A stretch of 5,125 nt of DNA. Origin: a bacterium. GTDB lineage: Bacteria; Zhuqueibacterota; Zhuqueibacteria; Thermofontimicrobiales; Thermofontimicrobiaceae. The translations under genes and the position numbers were made by a program. Location of the stretch: contig DSAU01000270.1 in the NCBI GenBank assembly GCA_011046315.1, positions 1 to 5,125 on the forward strand, in the 5' to 3' direction. The notes beneath the pieces were generated by a model. The model saw nothing but the letters and a program-made list of their open reading frames with translations, was not told the origin of the DNA and searched no databases. Below, piece after piece: positions 1 through 5,125 of the stretch; within the stretch, counting starts at the first letter, position 1, and each line of letters opens with the position of its first letter.

Positions 1-3000
1 ATAATTAGAAACCATACCGGAAAAACCATCACCGAATGGCGCCGATCCGATGCCATTCCACCCCCAATCGGCGAGCTTATTTTGTCCGCTGTTTTCCTGC
101 ACGCCATAGCCTGAGATGAATATGTTGAATGAACCGTGAAAAACGTCGTTGGAAGAAATCGTCAAATTTGCTGAATGATAGCCTTCTTCCAATGGATGAT
201 AGAGAATGCGGATAAAACCGCTGTCACCACGCGCCACCGTCGATGGTACATGAGTCACTGTGAACGAATTGTGATTCAGAGAGTATTCATTGATTTCCAG
301 CGCTGAATGTTCTGATAAGTTATAAATTTTTAACGACAATTGTTTTCGAACGCCGATCAATGTGGCGCCAAAATTGAGAACTTCTGATGATACCGCTATT
401 TCAGGTCCAGTATATTCCTCTCCGCGACCGGTTAGTTCAATAGTTACTTGTGGGTTATCCGGATCATTTGAGTGAAAGGTCACTGTTTCTGAGACAGCGC
501 CCTGGCGTTGGGGGGTGTATGTGACCACAAAATATTTTGAATCGCCGGGTTTAATCACAAACCAATTATCAGAGGCGGTGAATTGCTCATCACTGATTTC
601 GACGCGCCGAATCGTCAGATTACGTTCACCGCTGTTTTCGATCCAGAGAGATCGCGATTTTGAACGACCAATGGCTACGCTACCAAATTCGAGGTAATTG
701 GTGGATAGTTCAATTCGTTGCGGTCGCTGGGCTCTCCCCTGTCCAGTTAAAATAATCGACTGGGTTTCAACGTTCGGATCATTACTGTAGATCAATAGCG
801 TATCGTTATAACTTTTAATGGTATCCGGTGTAAATGTTACATAAGCCGTCGCAAAAGACAACCCCTCTACGTCCAACGTTTTATTTTGGATTCGAAACGC
901 AGAATCAGAATTAACCATATCAAAGATTCTGAGCTTCTTTTCACCAAGATTACTGATTCGAAATGAGAGAACCCTGGTATTGTTTTTGGCGATTTCGCCG
1001 AAATTCAATGAGTCGGTTGACACGGAAATAGATTGTGTGGTGGAATCTCGACCAGATCCGGTCACGGTTACAATCAAACTGTCTGCAACCGGATCGTCGC
1101 TGACAATTGTCAATTTACCATTAAATATTTTGGCTGAATCCGGACTGAAAGCCACACTTATCTGTCTGGACTGTTCAGCAGCCAATTCAAATGACGTGGT
1201 TCCCGGTTGAAAATGGTAGTTATCGGTTAAAATATCAGAAATTGTTAGCGTTCGGGTTCCGATATTGGTGATCAATAAATTTTTATAACTGTATGCGTTC
1301 AATATCACTTCCCCGAAATTTACATGGGTGGGGAAAACAGAAATTTGCTGATAGTGTCTGCCGCCGCTGCCCGAAAGGCCAATTTCGACAAAATCATTGT
1401 TGGGATCATTGCTCATAAATTGCAGGGTTCCGCTATATTTCAACGTATCATCAGGAATAAAGGATATCCAAAGACGATGCGATTCCTGTTTGGCAATGCG
1501 GATGGTATCTGCTGAAACGCGAAATCGTTCATCGGTGGTGGCGACATCGGTAATCACCAGCAAATGGTCGCCATAATTCTGTAGCAGCAAGCTCTTGCGC
1601 AAGCTATCGCCAATGAAAACTTTTCCGAAAAAGATCTCTTCCTGATCGTAGACCAGATAAGGATCGGATAAAACCGCCCCAGCTCCAGTTACCGGAACCA
1701 CCAACTCGCTTTGTTCTTCATCATTGCTTAAAATTGTGAGTGTGCCGCTTTTATTCCCTTCTGAAGTTGGTGAAAAAGTAACCTGAATCACTTCGGTTTG
1801 TTCAGATTGAACGGTCAGTTCAGTTTTATTGACAGTAAACTGAGCATTGCTGGAAATGATAGCGCTCACTTCCAGCGGGGCTTCTCCCTGGTTGCTTAGT
1901 TTTAGGTTCAAAGTTTTTGATTCATCCACTGAGACTTCACCAAAATCGAGCGAATCCGGGGAAACTGCAATCTGCGGTTTATCCGGTTCCCGGCTGGCGG
2001 CGATTAACGGCACGATGTAAAGCGAGGTATCCGGATCGTTGTTGGTTATTCTTAACGAATCCGCGATCAGATCGGATGCAATTTTGGGTTCAAACGTTAC
2101 TGTCACCCACTCTCCCCTTCCTGGCGCCACAGTAAAAGCAGATTTATTCACATAAAACTGGCTGTCGGAATTTGCGATGTTGGAAACAACAAGCGGTTCA
2201 AAAACGTCTTTGTTTTCGATGAACAGGTACTGAGTCTGTTTTGATCCCAAAACAATGGTGTCAAAAACCAAGGTAGCGGGAGATACTGTGATTTTGGGAT
2301 GAGTTGGTTGGTAACCTTTTCCGGTTACTGTTATTTGGGCAGTTGGATTGTTCGGATCATTGCTCAAAATTTGAATTTGACTATTAACGATATTGGTATC
2401 GGTCGGCGCAAAGGCAACAATAACATTTTTTGATCCGCCCGGATTGAGTTGAAAACTGGTATCAGTCACCGAAAATCTCGCGTCCAGCGGGTTGATGTCT
2501 GAAACGATCAGCAGATCATTGCCGGTATTTTGAACGGCGAACATGCGTTGCTTCTGATAGCCAGCTTTGATTTTGGTGGTATCAAAATTAACCGCGGTCG
2601 GACTGATTGAAATAACCGGATAGCCGGGTGTAACCGGCAAGAATTTTATCCGGCTGCGATTCTCCTCCTTGTTGACAACATAAGCTTTGAGCGTATTATA
2701 ATTTCGATTGTAGGCGACCCCGTTTTTTACAAATTGGTGGGTGCTGTCAAAGGCAGTCACCCAGTCCATCAATTGCTCGCCACTAATCGGATCAAACTCA
2801 GCGATTTGGTAGCGTTTGTTTGAGCTATTACTTTCGTCAAATCGAATGACCTCAATTCGATTAATTTCATTTCTCAGAAAACCGCAATTACCGATATTCT
2901 CCAGGGTGGTTACTTTTGTTCGATCCAATCGATAAAGGTGGAGCTGATAGTCTCCATAAGAGGGCTTGGCTTTTTCGAGAATCCACATCCCATGGTTAAT

Positions 3001-3825
3001 GGGATCGGCATAGATTGATCTTTGCGGATCAAACTCTACCTCTGCCTCACCAACAAGCTCACCGTCGACTACTTGAGTGAAATCATCTTCAAAAATACTG
3101 ACACGGCTGGCAAATCCCCCTTCTCCCTGATGAATATCAGTAGTTACCCATATCCGATTGCTGTCATCAACCGCGATATCGGTGTTGATAACACCATCGT
3201 GTTCAGTTGCTAAAACTGGTGATTGTAGTTGATCACCGTCATCGTTGTAACCGACAATGTACGCCTGCCAGGGATTAGAGCTGTTGTAGGAAAACCACAT
3301 CCTCCCCTGTTTGTCGCCGATCACTTTGGGGAAATGCGCATTTATTGCCAATTGGGTGGAATCCTGTTTGATGTTGCCGGTTGAATCGTAAATAACGAAA
3401 TAACCGCCGTTCGTTCCTTCCAGTGCAACCCAGACATCTCCGGTTTCCTGATTGAGAGCAGCGCGAATGCTATTCCGGTTGGGATCGGTGCTTGCAGAGC
3501 CATAGCCCGCGATCATTTTATATTTGTACTGGTAACCGTCCGGTTTGAAAATCTTGACATAAACCGGCTGCTGTGCGCCAGGCGATTGGTAGTAAAAACA
3601 CCAGACCTTGCCATGATCATCAATCAGAATATCCTCACTATAAGTATTTCCCTGTTTGGACAAGTCCTGCCAGCCGTCAACCGGTATCGGATTGATTTCG
3701 CGGGTATCCAGGGTAAATTTATCACTCGTTTTTTCTGTGGTTTCGGCGTACAACCATGGCAACAGAAAAAACAGCGCCGTAAAAATTAATGCCATCAGAA
3801 TGATTTGCCTGCTGAACGATTTCAT
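1..3825 (-). CDS. Large exported protein: N-terminal beta-propeller-like region plus eight choice-of-anchor D (ASPM/SPD-2/Hydin-like) repeats; C-terminus beyond window
   Basis: The frame is open without a stop from the ATG at 3825 to base 1 (1275 codons), so the 3' end is missing. A GAGGA ribosome binding site lies 4 bases before the ATG. Residues 1-27 form a signal peptide (basic MKSFSR start, long hydrophobic core, LYA|ET cleavage). Residues of about 45-390 look like a beta-propeller, with repeated D-x-x-G-x-[VMI]-W strands at W75, W132, W177, W226 and W281. Residues 403-1245 are eight Ig-like repeats of 104-107 residues. Most open with I-x-V-S-P-x-x-L-x-F-G and end near S-N-D-P followed by a G-x-G turn. 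Residues 1246-1275 are non-repeat and Gly/Trp-rich. Such repeats are known from large secreted proteins of Bacteroidota-like phyla and from eukaryotic ciliary proteins; they usually act as spacers or protein-binding modules. A role in surface adhesion or extracellular assembly is inferred. No catalytic motif is visible. A C-terminal secretion or anchoring domain would be expected outside the window. Confidence 0.93.
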   Translation of the reverse strand, partial: MKSFSRQIILMALIFTALFFLLPWLYAETTEKTSDKFTLDTREINPIPVDGWQDLSKQGNTYSEDILIDDHGKVWCFYYQSPGAQQPVYVKIFKPDGYQYKYKMIAGYGSASTDPNRNSIRAALNQETGDVWVALEGTNGGYFVIYDSTGNIKQDSTQLAINAHFPKVIGDKQGRMWFSYNSSNPWQAYIVGYNDDGDQLQSPVLATEHDGVINTDIAVDDSNRIWVTTDIHQGEGGFASRVSIFEDDFTQVVDGELVGEAEVEFDPQRSIYADPINHGMWILEKAKPSYGDYQLHLYRLDRTKVTTLENIGNCGFLRNEINRIEVIRFDESNSSNKRYQIAEFDPISGEQLMDWVTAFDSTHQFVKNGVAYNRNYNTLKAYVVNKEENRSRIKFLPVTPGYPVISISPTAVNFDTTKIKAGYQKQRMFAVQNTGNDLLIVSDINPLDARFSVTDTSFQLNPGGSKNVIVAFAPTDTNIVNSQIQILSNDPNNPTAQITVTGKGYQPTHPKITVSPATLVFDTIVLGSKQTQYLFIENKDVFEPLVVSNIANSDSQFYVNKSAFTVAPGRGEWVTVTFEPKIASDLIADSLRITNNDPDTSLYIVPLIAASREPDKPQIAVSPDSLDFGEVSVDESKTLNLKLSNQGEAPLEVSAIISSNAQFTVNKTELTVQSEQTEVIQVTFSPTSEGNKSGTLTILSNDEEQSELVVPVTGAGAVLSDPYLVYDQEEIFFGKVFIGDSLRKSLLLQNYGDHLLVITDVATTDERFRVSADTIRIAKQESHRLWISFIPDDTLKYSGTLQFMSNDPNNDFVEIGLSGSGGRHYQQISVFPTHVNFGEVILNAYSYKNLLITNIGTRTLTISDILTDNYHFQPGTTSFELAAEQSRQISVAFSPDSAKIFNGKLTIVSDDPVADSLIVTVTGSGRDSTTQSISVSTDSLNFGEIAKNNTRVLSFRISNLGEKKLRIFDMVNSDSAFRIQNKTLDVEGLSFATAYVTFTPDTIKSYNDTLLIYSNDPNVETQSIILTGQGRAQRPQRIELSTNYLEFGSVAIGRSKSRSLWIENSGERNLTIRRVEISDEQFTASDNWFVIKPGDSKYFVVTYTPQRQGAVSETVTFHSNDPDNPQVTIELTGRGEEYTGPEIAVSSEVLNFGATLIGVRKQLSLKIYNLSEHSALEINEYSLNHNSFTVTHVPSTVARGDSGFIRILYHPLEEGYHSANLTISSNDVFHGSFNIFISGYGVQENSGQNKLADWGWNGIGSAPFGDGFSGMVSNY
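91..2619 (-). repeat. Eight tandem ~315-bp coding repeats (choice-of-anchor D / ASH-like Ig domains)
   Basis: The units in reading order are R1 2619-2302, R2 2301-1981, R3 1980-1666, R4 1665-1351, R5 1350-1039, R6 1038-724, R7 723-409 and R8 408-91. Each encodes 104-107 residues. Shared landmarks are the opening I-x-V-S-P...F-G strand (ISISPTAVNFD, ITVSPATLVFD, IAVSPDSLDFG, ISVFPTHVNFG, ISVSTDSLNFG), a central N-x-G turn before a hydrophobic strand, a V-x-F-x-P strand, and the S-N-D-P turn (SNDPNNP in R1, SNDPNND in R4, SNDPNVE in R6, SNDPDNP in R7). R1 and R2 have FD instead of FG. R4 lacks the SP motif (VYDQEEIFFG). R3 has SNDEEQ and R8 has SNDVFH in place of SNDP. The repeats are similar in protein but clearly diverged in DNA, so the array is old rather than a recent amplification. 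Confidence 0.88.
2656..3693 (-). other. Beta-propeller-like region of the large protein (residues about 45-390)
   Basis: This segment has an irregular repeat of about 45-57 residues. Each unit carries an acidic/Gly turn followed by an aromatic strand: DDHGKVWCFY (W75), ETGDVWVALEG (W132), DKQGRMWFSY (W177), DDSNRIWVTT (W226) and NHGMWILEK (W281). A further possible unit spans about 335-390. The pattern resembles blades of NHL, SMP-30/streptogramin-lyase or two-component-regulator propellers, where the D-x-x-G-x-x-W strand recurs once per blade. Five blades are visible and six are plausible. The exact propeller family cannot be decided by eye. Propellers of this kind usually bind ligands or other proteins, and no catalytic residues are evident. 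Confidence 0.6.
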
Positions 3826-3840
3826 ATTTTCCTCGTTGCT
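3826..3840 (-). promoter_or_regulatory. Ribosome binding site of the large gene, within the 37-bp intergenic gap
   Basis: Read on the minus strand the gap ends AACGAGGAAAAT directly before the ATG at 3825. GAGGA is a good Shine-Dalgarno match with a 4-base spacer and supports this start, as does the signal peptide that begins there. The 37 bases between the upstream stop (3863-3865) and this ATG contain no GC-rich hairpin with a T-run and no room for a convincing promoter, so read-through from the upstream gene is likely. Confidence 0.7.
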
Positions 3841-3862
3841 GTTAGCTCTTTAGATGATAAAA

Positions 3863-4993
3863 TTACCGGGCAACTCGAAATCCGATGTCATATCGTTTAC
3901 GATTCGGATCTTTACGTGATCTAAAGGCGCAAGTGACGTTTGATTCGTTGGTGTTCCAGGCGCCGCCACGATAGACTCTTTCGCTGCCGGTCTCCGGTCC
4001 GAGCGGATTAATTAATGGAGATATGCTATAGTATTCATCATTATACCAATCGTTGCACCATTCCCAGACATTGCCTACAATGTTTTTCAAACCGTATCCA
4101 TTGGCGATGAGACTGTCAGCCGGAAGTGGACCATTTCCCTGTCCATCAAAATTTGCCATGAGATATCGAAGGCTCCCGTTATAACCTGTAAAATTGCACT
4201 GATTGGTCGGAGCAGTGTCTCCCCACGGATAAATTTTTTCAACCAGATTACCACGGACAGCTTTTTCCCATTGTGCTTCGCTGGGCAGGTGATAGCCGTT
4301 TTTGGTGGCATCGTAACTCCAGGTCTGCAGATCATAACACGGTTCCAATCCTTTGAGCTGACTCAGCCAATTGCAATATGCGATTGCATCGTACCAACTG
4401 ACGCCAACTACCGGGTAAGATCCGTAATTGGCAAAATACCCGATAGGCGCTTGATAACTACCACCTTCCTCCGGATAGGCTCGATTGGTCGCATCGCAAA
4501 ACAGCTTATATTCCTCATTGGTCACTGCATGAGGGCTGATTTCAAAATAATCCAAATAAACATCGTGCTTTGGCTGATTATCAGCGCCGCTGCCTCCCAT
4601 CAGAAAAGTTCCCTCTAGGACCGGTTTTATCGCGGTTATTCTGGCATCGCTGGCAATCAGTTTCACCCGATAATTTTCACCGTATTGTTCCGGATAGTCA
4701 GTGACTGCGTCCCAGATAATCGACTTATTAGGCCCGGATAAAATGCCAAGTCCATAATCACCTGAAAAGGAAACTGCAGGTACGGTATAGGTGGCGCCGT
4801 CGTCATCAGAAATTTTCACCAGCACAGTCATCGTTTCCTGATTAAAATTATACACATTAAATGTAATTTCGACCTTTAGATTGTCCATATTTTGTTGAAC
4901 AATTAAATTTTCGATTTTAGGCTTTTGGCTGAAAACCATTTGGGACCAACCAATAATTACCAGCAAAGCGATCGTATAAACATTTTTTCTCAT
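3863..4993 (-). CDS. Secreted FGE-sulfatase/SUMF1-fold protein with N-terminal beta-rich domain; catalytic cysteines absent
   Basis: The protein is 376 residues from the ATG at 4993. An in-frame ATG two codons earlier (4999) is possible, but GGAG at 5002-5005 lies only 2 bases from it and 8 from 4993, so 4993 is preferred. Residues 1-22 are a signal peptide (RKN, hydrophobic core, VFS|QK) with no lipobox cysteine. Residues of about 25-118 are beta-rich and Ig-like, including KISDDDGATYT. Residues of about 122-376 form the SUMF1 domain: GTFLMGG (128-134), DYFEISPHAVTNEEY (148-162), VVGVSWYDAIAYCNWL (195-210), YHLPSEAQWEKAVRG (234-248), YPWGD (255-259), NIVGNVWEWCNDWY (304-317), RVYRGGAW (339-346) and GFRVAR at the end. 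Formylglycine-generating enzymes use two cysteines shortly after RGGS; here that stretch reads RGGAWNTNESNVTCAFR, with neither present. No DinB or kinase domain is attached, which argues against EgtB or PpkA. It is likely a binding or structural domain, or an unknown activity, co-expressed with the large protein 37 bp downstream. Confidence 0.93.
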   Translation of the reverse strand: MRKNVYTIALLVIIGWSQMVFSQKPKIENLIVQQNMDNLKVEITFNVYNFNQETMTVLVKISDDDGATYTVPAVSFSGDYGLGILSGPNKSIIWDAVTDYPEQYGENYRVKLIASDARITAIKPVLEGTFLMGGSGADNQPKHDVYLDYFEISPHAVTNEEYKLFCDATNRAYPEEGGSYQAPIGYFANYGSYPVVGVSWYDAIAYCNWLSQLKGLEPCYDLQTWSYDATKNGYHLPSEAQWEKAVRGNLVEKIYPWGDTAPTNQCNFTGYNGSLRYLMANFDGQGNGPLPADSLIANGYGLKNIVGNVWEWCNDWYNDEYYSISPLINPLGPETGSERVYRGGAWNTNESNVTCAFRSRKDPNRKRYDIGFRVAR

Positions 4994-5049
4994 TACCATA
5001 ACTCCATAAATGAGTTTATTTCCACCAAATGAACACCCTTTTGATACAT
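4994..5049 (-). other. AT-rich leader of the SUMF1-fold gene
   Basis: These 56 bases lie between the candidate upstream stop and the chosen ATG. They contain the GGAG ribosome binding site at the downstream end. I see no convincing sigma-70 -35/-10 pair. The stretch TTCATTTG (minus strand, around 5024-5031) only loosely resembles the Bacteroidota TAnnTTTG -7 element, with a mismatch at its A. The promoter of this unit may lie further upstream, outside the window. Confidence 0.4.
5002..5005 (-). promoter_or_regulatory. Shine-Dalgarno GGAG that decides the SUMF1-fold gene start
   Basis: The minus strand reads TTTATGGAGTTATGGTAATGAG. GGAG is 2 bases from the first ATG (4999) and 8 bases from the second (4993). 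A spacing of 8 is within the usual range and 2 is too close, so MRKN rather than MVMRKN is the likelier N-terminus. The effect on the signal peptide is negligible. Confidence 0.6.
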
Positions 5050-5124
5050 TTAAAAATTATCCGAGCCGAGAGTCGGCGGTTTGGGCGGTTCCGGCAACAG
5101 TTGACGCGGTCGGAACCAGTCCGG
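5050..5124 (-). CDS. Possible C-terminal tail of an upstream minus-strand gene (24 codons plus stop)
   Basis: One minus-strand frame entering from the right edge reads PDWFRPRQLLPEPP and continues, Pro-rich, to GSDNF with a TAA at 5050-5052. It would end 56 bases before the ATG of the SUMF1-fold gene, consistent with an operon neighbour. The block at 5057-5125 is distinctly more GC-rich than the AT-rich leader that follows, as expected if coding ends about there. The evidence is weak: a second frame (ending at the TAA 5057-5059) and a third are also open over this short stretch. No function can be suggested from 24 residues. Confidence 0.35.
   Translation of the reverse strand, partial: PDWFRPRQLLPEPPKPPTLGSDNF
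5052..5079 (-). terminator. Weak hairpin followed by a T-run, possible terminator of an upstream gene
   Basis: On the minus strand GCCGA-CTC-TCGGC (5077-5065) forms a perfect 5-bp stem with a 3-base loop. Two further C-G pairs are possible past a 2-base bulge. A TTTTT run (5056-5052) follows about 8 bases beyond the core stem. The stem is short and the T-run is displaced, and if the tail ending at 5050 is real the hairpin lies inside coding sequence. It is recorded as a candidate only. Confidence 0.2.
5087..5117. repeat. 7-bp inverted repeat at the right edge
   Basis: GGTTCCG at 5087-5093 is the exact reverse complement of CGGAACC at 5111-5117, with a 17-base spacer that itself contains the palindrome CAACAGTTG (5095-5103). 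It could be an operator-like site or an RNA hairpin. A 7-bp match in GC-rich sequence can also arise by chance or from codon choice if this is the end of a coding region. Confidence 0.3.
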
Positions 5125-5125
5125 C

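Noticed and set aside
91..2619. CRISPR array or recent tandem DNA duplication
   Set aside because: The period is about 315 bp, the repeats are coding and diverged at DNA level, and there are no short identical repeats with unique spacers.
1..3825. Pseudogene or frameshift in the large gene
   Set aside because: I translated the whole stretch codon by codon. The frame stays open and the repeat pattern continues in phase to the window edge.
515..3853. Short plus-strand open frames of 60-76 codons opposite the large gene
   Set aside because: They lie antisense to an uninterrupted 1275-codon frame with recognisable domains, have no recurring family motifs, and show no consistent ribosome binding sites. 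They are shadows of the minus-strand gene.
4087..4618. Open frames of 82 codons (minus, another frame) and 115 codons (plus) inside the SUMF1-fold gene
   Set aside because: Both overlap a gene whose frame carries all the expected SUMF1 motifs in order. Neither translation resembles a known protein.
3863..4993. Functional sulfatase-activating formylglycine-generating enzyme
   Set aside because: The two catalytic cysteines after the RGG motif are missing, and no sulfatase gene is present in the window.
4994..5049. Sigma-70 or Bacteroidota-type promoter in the leader of the SUMF1-fold gene
   Set aside because: No -35/-10 pair with proper spacing is visible, and TTCATTTG matches the TAnnTTTG element only partly.

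Overview
The window holds one minus-strand transcription unit of secreted or surface proteins. I see no RNA gene, transposon, CRISPR array or phage feature. Two genes are clear: a complete gene for an FGE-sulfatase/SUMF1-fold protein (3863-4993), and 37 bp downstream a very large gene that starts at 3825 and is still open at base 1 (at least 1275 codons). The right 130 bases hold the short leader of the first gene and, less certainly, the last 24 codons of another minus-strand gene.

The large protein begins with a signal peptide. A region of about 350 residues follows that looks like a beta-propeller, with conserved G-x-[VMI]-W strands at W75, W132, W177, W226 and W281. Then come eight tandem Ig-like repeats of very regular length (104-107 residues, starts at 403, 509, 616, 721, 826, 930, 1035 and 1140). 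They are of the choice-of-anchor D / ASPM-SPD-2-Hydin type. The last 30 visible residues leave the repeat pattern and begin a different, Gly/Trp-rich segment that continues outside the window.

The upstream protein has a signal peptide, an N-terminal beta-rich domain and a C-terminal SUMF1-like domain. That domain keeps the fold-defining motifs (GxFLMGG, VSWYDAIAYCNWL, LPSEAQWEKA, NIVGNVWEW, RGGAW, GFR) but lacks the two cysteines that catalyse formylglycine formation. It is therefore more likely a binding or structural domain, or an uncharacterised activity, than a sulfatase activator.

Organism: base composition is moderate (mid-40s % GC by eye). Large exported choice-of-anchor D proteins next to secreted SUMF1-fold proteins are typical of the Fibrobacteres-Chlorobi-Bacteroidetes superphylum and relatives such as Calditrichota, Ignavibacteria or KSB1-type lineages. 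This placement is an inference from domain style, not from a marker gene. The close spacing, shared strand, clear ribosome binding sites and lack of a terminator between the two genes support co-expression and export of both products, probably for surface attachment or an extracellular assembly. No biochemical function can be assigned from this window alone.
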